The notes: generated from the letters alone by a model not told the origin. Positions 43,715 through 53,758 are shown, numbered from the stretch's first letter. The stretch: DNA of 64,000 nucleotides from Niveispirillum sp943371025 (GCA_943371025.1 CALRTC020000001.1:310001-374000), one strand, 5' to 3'. Translations and numbers: made by a program.

Positions 43715-44848
43715 GTGCAGACTGCAAGTTTCACATCCGCCTGGGAACAGGACCGACTGCTGCTGACAGCCGCCGGCCGCTGGGACCTTGCGTCGGTCGA
43801 ACATCTGCAGGCCCAGACGAAAGACCCCGCCAAGGGCCGGCGCAACCTGACCGTCCGGCTGGACCTGTCGGGCATCACGGCCCTGGACACGGCCGGCGCC
43901 ATCCTGATTGACCGGCTGATCCGGCAGTTGGAAGCCGCCCAGCATGTCTTGAGCATCGAGGGCGGGCGCGAGGATCTGCGCGGCCTGCTGGAGGATGTGC
44001 GCCGGGCCATCGCCGAGCCGGCGCAGAAAGCCCCGCCGGAAGCGCGGCCGCGCTTTCCGCTGGCCGATCGTACCGGTCGCGCAACGATCGGCATGTGGCA
44101 TGATGTTCTGTCGATGCTATCCTTCCTGGGGCTGGTCACGGTGACGGTGCTGCGCCTGCTGCGCACGCCGTCGCGTCTGCGGGTCAAGCCGCTGTTCTTC
44201 CATCTGGAACAGGTGGGGCTGAACTCGCTGCCCATCGTCGGGCTGCTATCCTTTCTGATCGGGGTGGTTCTGGCCTATCAGGGGGCGGATCAGCTGCGTC
44301 GTTTCGGAGCCGAAATTTATGTCGTGAACCTGCTGGGCATCGGCGTCCTGCGCGAGATCGGCATCCTGATGACCTCCATCATCGTGGCCGGCCGTTCCGG
44401 TTCCGCCTTCACGGCCCAGATCGGGACCATGAAGGTGAACCAGGAGGTGGACGCCATGCGCACGCTGGGCCTGGACCCGGTGGAAATGCTGGTGCTGCCG
44501 CGCATGCTGGCCCTGTTCATCGCCCTGCCGCTGGTCGGCTTCTATGCCAATGTCGTGGCGCTGGCCGGTGGGGCCGTGATGGCCTATGCCTATCTGGACA
44601 TCAATTTCGGGCAGTTCGCCCGGCAATTGCAGATCGCCGTCAGCACCACGACCCTGTTCGTGGGTCTGGTCAAGGCCCCGGTCTTTGCCACCGTCATCGC
44701 CCTGGTCGGCTGCTTTGAGGGGCTGCGGGTGACGGGCAGTGCCGAAAGCGTGGGCCTGCTGACGACGCGGTCGGTGGTGGTGTCGATCTTCCTGGTCATC
44801 GTGCTGGATGCCGCCTTCTCCGTGCTTTTCTCCTATGTGGGGATCTGA
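43715..44848 (+). CDS. mlaE: Mla-type lipid transporter permease with N-terminal STAS domain
   Basis: About 377 residues. The first 100 form an STAS-like domain (LTVRLDLSGITALDTAGAIL), which corresponds to MlaB in other bacteria. The rest is the MlaE permease: LNSLPIVGLLSFLIGVVLAY, the signature VAGRSGSAFTAQIGTMKVNQ, and five to six helices. It forms the inner-membrane channel of the MCE lipid transporter that keeps outer-membrane asymmetry. The GTG at 43715 follows AGGA and is preferred; ATG 43661 would add about 18 atypical residues. First gene of the operon. Confidence 0.9.
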   Translation: MQTASFTSAWEQDRLLLTAAGRWDLASVEHLQAQTKDPAKGRRNLTVRLDLSGITALDTAGAILIDRLIRQLEAAQHVLSIEGGREDLRGLLEDVRRAIAEPAQKAPPEARPRFPLADRTGRATIGMWHDVLSMLSFLGLVTVTVLRLLRTPSRLRVKPLFFHLEQVGLNSLPIVGLLSFLIGVVLAYQGADQLRRFGAEIYVVNLLGIGVLREIGILMTSIIVAGRSGSAFTAQIGTMKVNQEVDAMRTLGLDPVEMLVLPRMLALFIALPLVGFYANVVALAGGAVMAYAYLDINFGQFARQLQIAVSTTTLFVGLVKAPVFATVIALVGCFEGLRVTGSAESVGLLTTRSVVVSIFLVIVLDAAFSVLFSYVGI

Positions 44849-44850
44849 CG

Positions 44851-45618
44851 ATGGCGGAACCGATCATCCGGGTGCGGGGGCTGAAGACGCGGTTCGGCGC
44901 GCAGGTCGTGCATGACGGCGTCGATCTGGATGTCACCAAGGGCGAGGTGATCGGCCTGGTCGGCGGGTCGGGTACGGGCAAATCCGTGCTGCTGCGGGAG
45001 ATCGTGGGCCTGATGGACCCGTCGGCCGGCAGCATCGAAGTGCTGGGCCGCGACACGGCCACGCTGGGGGAGCGGGAGCGGCTGGCCCTGCAGGCGCGCT
45101 GGGGCATGCTGTTCCAGGATGGCGCCCTGTTCAGCTCGCTGACGGTGCTGGAGAATATCCAGGTGCCGCTGAAGGAGCATACGAGGCTGCCCCGTGACCT
45201 GATCGACGAGATCGCCCGGGTGAAGGTGGCCATGGTCGGCCTGCCGCCGGATGCCGGGGCCAAGTACCCGTCGCAATTGTCGGGCGGCATGCGCAAGCGC
45301 GCCGGTCTGGCCCGCGCCCTGGCGCTGGACCCCGAGATCCTGTTCCTGGACGAGCCGACGGCGGGCCTGGACCCGATCGGGGCGTCGGCCTTTGACGAAC
45401 TGATCGGGGCCTTGCAGAAAAGCCTGGGCCTGACCGTGTTCATGGTCACCCACGATCTGGACAGCCTTTATGCCATCTGCGACCGCATTGCGGTGCTGGT
45501 GGATAAAAAGCTGGTGGTGGGCACCATTGACGAATTGCTGCGCCAGGATCACCCCTGGATACGCGATTATTTCCACGGGCCCCGCGGGCGCGCGGCCAGT
45601 GCGGCGAAAGGGAGATAG
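44851..45618 (+). CDS. mlaF: Mla-type lipid transporter ATPase
   Basis: 255 residues: Walker A GGSGTGKS, LFQDGALFSSLTV in the Q-loop region (characteristic of MlaF/Mkl ATPases), signature LSGGM, Walker B ILFLDEPTAGLDPI, and VTHDLDS. It powers lipid movement between inner membrane and MlaD. The gene starts two bases after the mlaE stop and ends three bases before mlaD, so it is part of a tightly packed operon. Confidence 0.95.
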   Translation: MAEPIIRVRGLKTRFGAQVVHDGVDLDVTKGEVIGLVGGSGTGKSVLLREIVGLMDPSAGSIEVLGRDTATLGERERLALQARWGMLFQDGALFSSLTVLENIQVPLKEHTRLPRDLIDEIARVKVAMVGLPPDAGAKYPSQLSGGMRKRAGLARALALDPEILFLDEPTAGLDPIGASAFDELIGALQKSLGLTVFMVTHDLDSLYAICDRIAVLVDKKLVVGTIDELLRQDHPWIRDYFHGPRGRAASAAKGR

Positions 45619-45621
45619 GAC

Positions 45622-46560
45622 ATGGAAACACGGGCCAATTACACGGCCGTCGGTGCCTTTGTCCTGGCATTGGCGGCTTCTGTCTTCGTCTTCGTCATCT
45701 GGCTGGCCAAGGTGCAGTTCGACAAGGCTATCCAACCCTATTACATCATGGTCACGGGCACCGTGACCGGTCTGGTCGAGGGCGGGCCTGTACGCTATCG
45801 CGGTGTCAATGTCGGCACCGTCACCGATATCCGCATCAATCCGGAGAATGTCGAAGAGGTGCGCCTGACCATCGAGGTGCCGGAGGAAACCCCCATCAAG
45901 ACCGACGCCATCGCCTCGCTGGAGCCGGTCGGCGTGACGGGCGGCGTCTATGTCGAGATCGCGGGCGGCAGCCGCGATGCACCGCTGCTGCGTGAGCAGG
46001 TGAAGGGCATCCCTGTCATCCGTTCACGCCCCAGCTCCATCGCCGCCGTGCTGGCCAAGGCGCCGGAGGTGCTGGAAAATCTGATGAAGATTTCCGCCCG
46101 CCTGTCCGAGCTGCTGAATGAGGATAACCAGAAGGCGATCGGCACCATGCTGGCCAACCTGGCCCAGGCCAGCGGCAACGCCAATGACACGGTGAAGAAT
46201 GCCAACCTGCTGATGGTTGACCTGCGGGCCCGGGTCAATACGCTGAGCCAGCAGGCCGAAGTGCTGATGACCACCACCAATGACACGGTGGGCAGTGTCG
46301 GTGGCGACGTGAAGGCCATCACCGCCGATCTGGCCAAGACCACCAAGGAAATCAACAAGCTGTCGGCGTCGCTGGCCGCGATGATCGAGGAGAACCGCGA
46401 GCCGATCCGCGACTTCACCTCCACCGGCCTTTACGACCTGAGCCAGCTTCTGATCCAGCTGCAGGACCTGAGTTCCAATATCAGCCGCATGTCGCGCCGC
46501 CTGGAACGCGATCCGACCGACCTTCTGTTCGGCGGCAACAGTGGAGTGAAGACGGAATGA
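45622..46560 (+). CDS. mlaD: MlaD family protein (MCE domain)
   Basis: 312 residues. One N-terminal membrane anchor (about 10-30) precedes an MCE domain (about 38-115) with VEGGPVRYRGVNVGTVTDI and SLEPVGVTGGVYVEI. A long helical coiled-coil tail of about 170 residues (TLSQQAEVLMTTTNDTVGSV region) follows. It should form a periplasmic hexameric ring that carries lipids between the membranes. The tail is longer than in E. coli MlaD and closer to the LetB/PqiB-like or plant TGD2 layout. Its stop overlaps the lipoprotein start by 4 bases. Confidence 0.93.
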   Translation: METRANYTAVGAFVLALAASVFVFVIWLAKVQFDKAIQPYYIMVTGTVTGLVEGGPVRYRGVNVGTVTDIRINPENVEEVRLTIEVPEETPIKTDAIASLEPVGVTGGVYVEIAGGSRDAPLLREQVKGIPVIRSRPSSIAAVLAKAPEVLENLMKISARLSELLNEDNQKAIGTMLANLAQASGNANDTVKNANLLMVDLRARVNTLSQQAEVLMTTTNDTVGSVGGDVKAITADLAKTTKEINKLSASLAAMIEENREPIRDFTSTGLYDLSQLLIQLQDLSSNISRMSRRLERDPTDLLFGGNSGVKTE

Positions 46561-47222
46561 CGCATTATTCCATCCACCGCCGTGGCTTGCTGGGGCTGGC
46601 GGCACTGGTCCCGCTGGCTGCCTGCTCGCCGGCGCAGCTGCTGACGGGTGGCAAACCGCCCAAGCTTTATGTGCTGACCCCGGCCAAGGAATTCACCGCC
46701 GGTCTGGCGCGCGCGCCGTGGCAGCTTCTGGTGGAAACGCCGCTGGCCAATTCGGCGGTGGAAACGCCCCGTATCGTGCTGGGCGAGACGGCGAACCGCA
46801 TGACCTATTACGCCGGTGCAACCTGGGCCGACAATGCGCCGGACATGGTGCAGACCCTGCTGGTCGAAAGCTTTGAGAACAGCCATCGCATCGTGGCCGT
46901 GGGCGTGGAGCGGACGGGGCTGCGCGCCGACTTCATCCTGAAGACGGACCTGCGCGATTTCCACGCCAATTATGCCGGCGGTGACACCAGCGAAGTGGCA
47001 CCCGAAGCGACCGTGCGCATCAATGCCAAGCTGGTGCGCATGCCGCGCCGGAACATCGTGGCCGGCGACACGTTCGAGGCGAAGGTCCGCGCCGCCAGCC
47101 CGGCCCTGACCGACATCATCACCGCCTTCGATCAGGCCATGGGCGCCGTCCTGCGCCGCATCGTCGAATGGACCCTGCAGCAGGGGCAGGCCAACGTGCA
47201 GATCGACCCGCTGCCGCGCTGA
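46557..47222 (+). CDS. ABC-type transport auxiliary lipoprotein (PqiC-like)
   Basis: 221 residues. The signal peptide and lipobox LAAC (residue about 23) mark a lipoprotein. The body matches the PqiC/DUF330 family (KLYVLTPA..., LLVETPLANSAVETPRIVL, and NRMTYYAGATWADNAPDMVQ). These outer-membrane lipoproteins partner MCE transporters. It overlaps mlaD by 4 bases, so the operon is mlaE-mlaF-mlaD-lipoprotein. It replaces MlaA/MlaC, which are not seen here. Confidence 0.88.
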   Translation: MTHYSIHRRGLLGLAALVPLAACSPAQLLTGGKPPKLYVLTPAKEFTAGLARAPWQLLVETPLANSAVETPRIVLGETANRMTYYAGATWADNAPDMVQTLLVESFENSHRIVAVGVERTGLRADFILKTDLRDFHANYAGGDTSEVAPEATVRINAKLVRMPRRNIVAGDTFEAKVRAASPALTDIITAFDQAMGAVLRRIVEWTLQQGQANVQIDPLPR

Positions 47223-47276
47223 CCCCGCCGCTTTTCCGTTCCCGTCCTGTCCCGTCCCGGTGCCGTCTTGACCTTG

Positions 47277-48272
47277 ATGAAACGCCTGCCTTTCCGCCTT
47301 GTCCTGTCCCTTTGCCTGGCGGCGATGGCGGCCGGGACCGCGGGTGCGCAGCCGGCGGAGAAACCCGCCGCCAGAACCAGGCCACTGATTATCGCCAGCG
47401 GGGTGGTCACCGGGCTTTATTATCCCATGGCCGGCGCCATCTGCCGACAGGTGAACCAGCAGAAGGACCGCCATGGCTATCGCTGCCTGGTGGAGGCGAC
47501 AGACGGCCCCGTCTATAACCTGAACGCCCTGCGCGACGGGGAGGTCGATCTGGCCCTGGTCCAGTCCGACTGGCAGGCCGCCGCCGTCAAGGGGGAAGGC
47601 CGCATGGCCGCCGCCGGGCCGTTCAAGCAGCTGCGCGCCGTCGCCACGCTGCATGCCGAAACCGTGACCCTGCTGGTGCGCCCCGACGTGGACATTGACA
47701 GCCTGCCCAAGCTGCGGGGCAAGCGTTTCAACCTGGGCCCGCGGGGATCGGCCCTGCGCAATCTGGTCGATACGGTGCTGGAGGCGTCGGGCGTGAAGCT
47801 GGGTGACGACGACGCCAACCTGTCGCCCGACGCCGCCGCGCAGAGCCTGTGTTCGGGTGACCTGGATGCGGCCTTCTTCGCCGTTGGCCACCCCAATGCC
47901 GCGGTACGGCAGACCATCGCCAATTGCGGCGCGGTGGTGCTGCCCATCGCGGGGCCCGGGATCGACAAGCTGCTGGCGGCGCGGGCCGATCTGACCCGCG
48001 CCGCCATCCCCGCCGCCCATTATCCGGGGCTGGAGGCGGACGTGCCCAGCATCGGCGTCGCCGCCACCCTGGTTACCCGCGCCGACGCCGATGCCAAGGC
48101 CATCGCCGAGGTGGTGCGTGTGCTGCTGGAGGAACGCCCGGATCTGGAGGAACAGCATCCGGCCTTTTCCGGCGTGACGGCGGAAGGAATGGACAACCGC
48201 GCGCGGACAGCCCCCCTGCATCCGGCGGCGGAAAAGGCGTTCGCGGCGGCCAAGCCTGCCGGCAAATCCTGA
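47277..48272 (+). CDS. TAXI family TRAP transporter substrate-binding protein
   Basis: 331 residues. A signal peptide (about 1-24, GTAGAQ) is followed by a type II periplasmic-binding fold with TAXI-family features: IIASGVVTGLYYPMAGAIC at the N terminus and FNLGPRGSALRNLVDTVL in the middle. TAXI proteins deliver dicarboxylates or similar anions to a fused TRAP membrane subunit. No such subunit is encoded nearby, so it is an orphan. It follows the MCE operon by 54 bases in the same direction. ATG 47277 is preferred over TTG 47268. Confidence 0.85.
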   Translation: MKRLPFRLVLSLCLAAMAAGTAGAQPAEKPAARTRPLIIASGVVTGLYYPMAGAICRQVNQQKDRHGYRCLVEATDGPVYNLNALRDGEVDLALVQSDWQAAAVKGEGRMAAAGPFKQLRAVATLHAETVTLLVRPDVDIDSLPKLRGKRFNLGPRGSALRNLVDTVLEASGVKLGDDDANLSPDAAAQSLCSGDLDAAFFAVGHPNAAVRQTIANCGAVVLPIAGPGIDKLLAARADLTRAAIPAAHYPGLEADVPSIGVAATLVTRADADAKAIAEVVRVLLEERPDLEEQHPAFSGVTAEGMDNRARTAPLHPAAEKAFAAAKPAGKS

Positions 48273-48539
48273 CCTGCCCGCTGCAACGAGTCGTCGTCGA
48301 AACTGTATCCGCTTTCCCGGTCTGGGGCGGGCGGCAGGAACCGCACCTAACCTTACGGATGATTGTGTTGATGCGGTTTGCGCCATACGCCTTCATTGTC
48401 TGTTCGGTTTTAGTAATTTGGCGTTCGCAATTGGCAGCACGCTGCACTAAATGTTAAAGAAACAGCAGTGGTGCCGGTTGCCCGTCCTGGTGGGTTTCCG
48501 GCTTCTCTGCGGTCGATCCAGGGAGGGTGCGTCCACCCC

Positions 48540-49646
48540 ATGTCCGAGCATCTGTCACAGCAGGACGTTCAGCGTCTGCTGACCGATCCGTCGCCCACCA
48601 CCCGTGCCGAGATGGCCGGCAAGGTGGCGCAGCATTTCGCCGCCCCCAACCTGACGGCGTCGGAGCGGGTGCTGGCGGAGGACATCGTGCGCATCATGGC
48701 GCGCGACGTGGCGACGCGCGTGCGCTCCGCCCTGGCTGAAAGCCTGAAATCCAACGCTTCCATCCCGCGCGACATCGCCATGTCCATGGCCCGTGACGTG
48801 GAAGAGGTGTCGCTGCCCTTCATCGAGGTGTCGACGGTCCTGACCGAAGACGATCTGGTGGAGATCATCCGGTCCGGTTCGTCGGAAAAGCAGACGGCCG
48901 TGGCCAAGCGGCCCAACGTGACGGAGATCGTCGCCGACGTCCTGGTAGAACGCGGCAGTGAGAAGGCCGTCGCCACCTTGATGTCGAACGATGCGGCGCA
49001 GGTGGGGGAGAAGGCGCTGGTCAAGGCGCTGGACCGTTTCCCCAACAGCGAGGCCGTGGCCGCCCCCATGGTCAACCGCGCCAAGCTGCCGGTGACGGTG
49101 GCCGAACGTCTGGTGGCGCTGGTGTCCGAACAGCTGCGCGAACGGCTGGTCGCCAAGCACGAGCTGCCCAACGACATGGCCGCCGACATCGTGATCCAGA
49201 GCCGGGAGCGTGCCACCTATGGGCTGGTCGGCGGAACCGGCGATGCCGATCTGGAAAAGCTGGTGGCGCAGCTGCGCCGCAGCCACCGCCTGACGCCGTC
49301 CCTGCTGCTGCGGGCGCTGTGCATGGGCGATGTGCCCTTCTTCGAGATGGCCATGGCCCAGCTGGGCCAGGTGCCGGTGAACAATGCGCGGCTGCTGATC
49401 CATGATGCCGGCCGGCTGGGCCTGAAGTCCCTGTTCGACCGCACGGGCCTGCCGCCCAAGCTGTATCCCGCCCTGCGCATTGCGCTGGACGTGGCCAACG
49501 AGACGGATTTCGACGGTCTGGACCATGACCGCGAACGCCATCGCCGCCGCATGCTGGAACGCATCCTGACCCAGTTCGAGGAGCTGGCCAGCGATGATGT
49601 CGATTACCTGCTGACCAAGCTGAGCGACCTGACGGCTGCGGCCTGA
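48540..49646 (+). CDS. DUF2336 domain-containing protein
   Basis: 368 residues, nearly all alpha-helical, with HEAT-like repeats (RVLAEDIVRIMARDVATRVR, AALAESLKSN-type segments). It fits the DUF2336 family, abundant in Azospirillaceae and other Rhodospirillales and of unknown function. It has no signal peptide or membrane helix, so it is likely a cytoplasmic scaffold. ATG 48540 has GGGAGG upstream at a somewhat long spacing. The 267-base gap before it contains an AT-rich stretch that should hold its promoter. It ends just before a family E repeat. Confidence 0.8.
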   Translation: MSEHLSQQDVQRLLTDPSPTTRAEMAGKVAQHFAAPNLTASERVLAEDIVRIMARDVATRVRSALAESLKSNASIPRDIAMSMARDVEEVSLPFIEVSTVLTEDDLVEIIRSGSSEKQTAVAKRPNVTEIVADVLVERGSEKAVATLMSNDAAQVGEKALVKALDRFPNSEAVAAPMVNRAKLPVTVAERLVALVSEQLRERLVAKHELPNDMAADIVIQSRERATYGLVGGTGDADLEKLVAQLRRSHRLTPSLLLRALCMGDVPFFEMAMAQLGQVPVNNARLLIHDAGRLGLKSLFDRTGLPPKLYPALRIALDVANETDFDGLDHDRERHRRRMLERILTQFEELASDDVDYLLTKLSDLTAAA

Positions 49647-49654
49647 TTTTGTTT

Positions 49655-49760
49655 TGCTCCCTCAGGCGCCGGGCGCCGCCATCCGGCGGCTTGGCTTGCG
49701 GCGCATGGGCGCCGGGCCGGCGGTCGCCGGCCTAAAGGGCAGACCTCCCGCGCCCTTCTG
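49655..49760 (-). repeat. Structured dispersed repeat, family E copy 6
   Basis: The copy closest to consensus: CCCTCAGGCGCCGGGCGCC, stem GCCGCC-atcc-GGCGGC, TTGGCTTG, stem CGGCGC-atgg-GCGCCG, stem GGCCGGCG/CGCCGGCC, then a 3' hairpin AAGGGC/GCCCTT (49734-49758). The 5' hairpin is missing, apparently replaced by the end of the DUF2336 gene. It ends one base before the stop of the leftward glutamine-synthetase-like gene. Confidence 0.85.
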
Positions 49761-49761
49761 C

Positions 49762-51135
49762 TTATCCCCGCAGATACCATTCCCATTCCAGCGGCGTGAC
49801 GCGCTGGGCGAATTTGGCCCGTTCGGCCTGTTTGGTGATGGCGTAGGTGTCGACGAAGGCGTCCCCGAACCAGTGGCGCAGGATGGCGCTGTCCTGGAAC
49901 AGCTCCAGCGCCTTGCCCCAGTCGTCAGGCAGGCGCGGGGCGTCGGCGGCGTAGGCATTGCCTGCCAGCGGCGGGCCGGGGTCGATGCGGTTGTCCAGCC
50001 CGTGCAGCAGACCCGCCAGCATGCCGGCCAGCACCAGATACGGGTTCGCGTCGGCCCCGGCGATACGGTATTCCACCCGCCGGCTGTCCGGCCCGCCGGC
50101 CGGAATGCGCAAGGGCGCCGTGCGGTTGTTCACCCCCCAGGCGATGACGGTGGGGGCGTAGGAACCGACCTGGAACCGTCGCCAGCTGTTGGCGCCGGGT
50201 GCGGCCAGCGCCATGCAGGCGGGCATGGTTTCGGCCATGCCGCCGATGGCGTGGCGCAGGGCTTCGGAGCCCTCCGGCGCGTCGGCCGCGAAGATGTTGC
50301 GGCCATCCTTGTCCAGCACGCTCATATGGATATGCATGCCGCTGCTGGCCTGATCGCCATAGGGCTTGGCCATGAAGGTGGCATCAAACCCATGGCGCTG
50401 GGCGACGCCGCGCACCACGCGCTTGAACAGCACGGCGTCATCGGCGGCGCGCAGGGCGTCGGGCACATGGGAGAGGGTGATTTCATACTGGCCGGGGCCA
50501 TATTCGGCGATGGCGGTGCCGGCCGGGATGCCCTGCGCCTGGGCGGACGCGGTGATATCGTCCAGCACATCCTCGAAATCCTCCAGCTCCGCCAACCCAT
50601 AGACCTGGGTGCGGTTCTGGGGCAGGCCGCTGCGCTTCGACACGGGCGGCGAGGGCGGGGCGTCGGCGGCGCGGCTGCGGTCGATCAGATAGAATTCCAG
50701 CTCGATCGCCACCATGGGCGTCAGCCCGCGCTGGGCCAGGGCCGCCAGCATGCCTTCCACCAGAGAGCGCGGGGCATAGGGGAAGGGCCCGCCATCGCCG
50801 TCGCGCATGGACAGCATGATCTGCCCCAGCGGCCGGGCCGCCCAGGGCACGGGGGCCAGCGTGCCGGCCACGGGCCGGCAGATACGGTCGGGCACGCCCA
50901 GTTCCTGGGACATGCCGGTTTCTTCCACCGTGTCGCCGGTAATGTCGACCGCGAAGGTGCAGCCGGGAAAGGCCACGCCCTCCTTGAACACCTTCGACAG
51001 CTCGTCGATGGGCACGCGTTTGCCCCGGAACACCCCGCACAGATCGGGCAGCAGCACGTCCACGGCCGTGATGGCCGGGTGGCGCTGACGGAATTCTTCG
51101 ATCTCACGCAGGGCTTCCGGGGGTGTCGTGGTCAT
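49762..51135 (-). CDS. Glutamine synthetase family protein (second copy)
   Basis: 457 residues. It shares the fold and motifs of the 39.3-kb gene: AIELEFYLID, GPGQYEITL, SGMHIHMSV, and RIAGADANPYLV. The two are clearly diverged paralogues, so they likely glutamylate different amines. True GlnA features such as the adenylylation loop are absent. No puu operon genes are adjacent; the divergent neighbour is a hybrid histidine kinase. Its 3' end abuts a family E repeat. Confidence 0.85.
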   Translation of the reverse strand: MTTTPPEALREIEEFRQRHPAITAVDVLLPDLCGVFRGKRVPIDELSKVFKEGVAFPGCTFAVDITGDTVEETGMSQELGVPDRICRPVAGTLAPVPWAARPLGQIMLSMRDGDGGPFPYAPRSLVEGMLAALAQRGLTPMVAIELEFYLIDRSRAADAPPSPPVSKRSGLPQNRTQVYGLAELEDFEDVLDDITASAQAQGIPAGTAIAEYGPGQYEITLSHVPDALRAADDAVLFKRVVRGVAQRHGFDATFMAKPYGDQASSGMHIHMSVLDKDGRNIFAADAPEGSEALRHAIGGMAETMPACMALAAPGANSWRRFQVGSYAPTVIAWGVNNRTAPLRIPAGGPDSRRVEYRIAGADANPYLVLAGMLAGLLHGLDNRIDPGPPLAGNAYAADAPRLPDDWGKALELFQDSAILRHWFGDAFVDTYAITKQAERAKFAQRVTPLEWEWYLRG

Positions 51136-51298
51136 TCCGGGTGGGATTCCTTGCTGTTGCGGCCGGCATGGCAGCAGTGCCGACCGGCCCTGTCAAGGGG
51201 CGGGAAGGGCGGGGCGGCCCTGCCCGCCGCCATGCCGCACCTTGCCGCGGCCATCCGCTTGCGCGCATAAAGGGGGAGAGGTCGCGCAAGGGGCAGGC

Positions 51299-53656
51299 AT
51301 GTTCACGACCATCCGCTTCAAACTGGCGGCGGCCTTCGCCGTGGCCGTCCTGGCCGCCATCACCATCGGGATCGTGGCCGTGCTGGTCGTCCGGTCGACG
51401 GGTGACCTTGTCATCCGCATGTACGACCAGCCGCTGCAGGCCATCAATTACGCCCGCGCCGCGCAGACGGGGTTCGTGTCGATGGACCTGATGGCAGAGC
51501 GCGCCCTGCGCCATGCCGGGGGGCTGCCGCCGGAATTCCGCGACGACCTGCAGGTCAATAATGAGGACTTCCTGTCCAGCCTGTCGGTGGTGGAGGAACG
51601 GGGCCTGAACCCCGAAATCCGCAAATACACCGCCCGCATCCGCGAGCAGAACGGCCGCTGGGTGGCGACCATCCAGGCCGTGATGGAGATGAATGCCGGC
51701 GTGCCGGACCATGATGCCGCCCTGCAGAGCCTGGAAAGCCTGGGCAACGGCATCATCACCAATCTGGAGATCGTGACCCAGATGGCGGCGGAGGACGGAT
51801 ACCGCTTCCGCCTGTCGGCCGAGGACACGATCAAGACGGCGGCCGACCGCACGAGCATCCTGATCCTGGTGTCGTTTGCGGTTGTGGTCCTGATCACCAT
51901 CGCCCTGATCCGCACCATCGTCACCCCGCTGAACCGGCTGACCAAGGTGACCATCCAGCTGGCCGATGGCGACATGGAGGTGGCCGTCCCCTATGCCGCC
52001 CGCCGCGACGAGATCGGGCAGGTCGCCGGCGCCCTGGGCGTGTTCAAGGGCGCCATGGAGGTGGTGCGCGAGGCGCAGGAGAAGGCCGAAGCGGCCACCC
52101 GCGCCAAATCCGAATTCCTGGCCATGATGAGCCATGAGATCCGCACCCCCATGAACGGGGTGCTGGGCCTGACCCGGCTGCTGTTGAAATCCGGGTTGAA
52201 CGAGGAGCAGGCCAAGCTGGCCACCACGGTCCTGCAATCGGGCCAGTCACTGCTGCGCATCCTGAACGACATCCTGGATTTCTCCAAGCTGGAGGCCGGC
52301 AAGGCGGAGATCGAGACGCTGGACTTCGAGCCGGCCTCCCTGATCGCGGGTACCACCATGCTGATGGCCAATCGGGCGGAGGAGAAGGGCCTGTGGCTGA
52401 AGGAGGAGGTGGACCCGGACCTGCCGCCCTATCTGCGGGGCGACCCCAACCGCCTGCGCCAGGTCATGCTGAACCTGCTGGGCAATGCCATCAAGTTCAC
52501 GGAATCGGGTGGCGTCACCCTGCGCGTCCGGGCGTTGGAGCGGCCGGACGGCAGGCACCTGCGGGCGGAGATTGCCGATACCGGCATCGGCATTTCGGAA
52601 CAGGCGCGGGCCCGGCTGTTCGGCAGCTTTGTCCAGGCCGACAGTTCCATCACCCGCCGCTTTGGCGGCACGGGCCTGGGGTTGGCCATCTGCAAGAAGC
52701 TGGTGGAGGCCATGGGCGGCGCCATCGGCGTTGACAGCATCGTCGGTGAGGGCAGCACCTTCTGGTTCGAGCTGCCGCTGGTGGAAGGCAGCCCCGTCGC
52801 TGGCGACGGGCTGGGCGACGAGGCGGCGCGCGACATCCGCCCCTTGCGCATCCTGGTGGCCGACGACAATCCCGTGAACCGCAAGGTGCTGTCCGGCATC
52901 CTGGCGGAATATGGGCATGTGGTCAGTTTCGCCGCCGATGGCGGCGCGGCCGTGGAGGCCGTGCGCGAGGCCGACCCGCCGCTGGATATGGTGCTGATGG
53001 ATGTGCATATGCCGGGCATGGACGGGCTGTCCGCCACGCGCGCCATCCGGGCCCTGGAGGGGGCCTGTGCCCATATCCCCGTCATCGCCGCCACGGCCAG
53101 TGTCGGCCCCAACGGTATTCAGCGCTGCCTGGATGCCGGCATGAATGACCATGTGGTCAAACCCATCGATCCGGCCAACCTGTTCAAGGTCATCCGCCGC
53201 CTGTTCCCGGCGCAGGCAGAGCCACCGGCGGAGTCGCCGCCCGACGAGGCGGCAGAGGGTTGCATGGCCGATGCCCTGCTGACCGGCAACCAGCCGTTCC
53301 TGCCTGATGTTCTCGACAGTCTGGCGATCGATATGGGACCGGAAATGGCGGTCGATCTGATCGACACCTTCCTGTCGATCCTGCCCGAGGTGGAGCCCGA
53401 CCTGTTCCCCGGCGATGGCGCATCGGTAGACGCGTATCAGGCAGCGGAAACGGCGCATTCCCTGAAATCGGCGGCCGGCAGTCTGGGTCTTGCCGCCGTC
53501 TACCGCGCCGCCCAGGCCGTGGAGATGGCGGGCCATGCGGGGGAGGATGGGCGGCTGCCCGCCCTGCTGTCGCTGCTGCGGGCGGACCTGGATACCGGTA
53601 TCGCCTGGCTGCAGGCGCAGCGTGCGAACCTGGCCGCCGCCCCGGCGGCGGATTAA
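51299..53656 (+). CDS. Hybrid sensor histidine kinase with receiver and Hpt domains
   Basis: 785 residues. TM helix (about 8-32), periplasmic four-helix-like sensor (about 33-182), second helix (about 183-205), HAMP (about 205-257), HisKA with His279 (MSHEIRTPMN), HATPase (NLLGNAIKFT, GTGLGLAIC), receiver with phospho-acceptor Asp568 (LMDVHMPG), and a C-terminal Hpt domain with His720 (AHSLKSAAGS). This is a complete intramolecular His-Asp-His relay of the BarA/ArcB class, which normally passes phosphate to a stand-alone regulator. The CheY-like protein next downstream is the obvious candidate. ATG 51299 has an AAGGGG site. Confidence 0.93.
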   Translation: MFTTIRFKLAAAFAVAVLAAITIGIVAVLVVRSTGDLVIRMYDQPLQAINYARAAQTGFVSMDLMAERALRHAGGLPPEFRDDLQVNNEDFLSSLSVVEERGLNPEIRKYTARIREQNGRWVATIQAVMEMNAGVPDHDAALQSLESLGNGIITNLEIVTQMAAEDGYRFRLSAEDTIKTAADRTSILILVSFAVVVLITIALIRTIVTPLNRLTKVTIQLADGDMEVAVPYAARRDEIGQVAGALGVFKGAMEVVREAQEKAEAATRAKSEFLAMMSHEIRTPMNGVLGLTRLLLKSGLNEEQAKLATTVLQSGQSLLRILNDILDFSKLEAGKAEIETLDFEPASLIAGTTMLMANRAEEKGLWLKEEVDPDLPPYLRGDPNRLRQVMLNLLGNAIKFTESGGVTLRVRALERPDGRHLRAEIADTGIGISEQARARLFGSFVQADSSITRRFGGTGLGLAICKKLVEAMGGAIGVDSIVGEGSTFWFELPLVEGSPVAGDGLGDEAARDIRPLRILVADDNPVNRKVLSGILAEYGHVVSFAADGGAAVEAVREADPPLDMVLMDVHMPGMDGLSATRAIRALEGACAHIPVIAATASVGPNGIQRCLDAGMNDHVVKPIDPANLFKVIRRLFPAQAEPPAESPPDEAAEGCMADALLTGNQPFLPDVLDSLAIDMGPEMAVDLIDTFLSILPEVEPDLFPGDGASVDAYQAAETAHSLKSAAGSLGLAAVYRAAQAVEMAGHAGEDGRLPALLSLLRADLDTGIAWLQAQRANLAAAPAAD

Positions 53657-53758
53657 CCATGGTCGGAATAGGGCGATTGTTGAATTGACAAGGCGATGTG
53701 ACTGGCGTTTGTCATCGGGAATGGCGGGGCTGCGGCCCCATTGTCTGAAGAATTAACC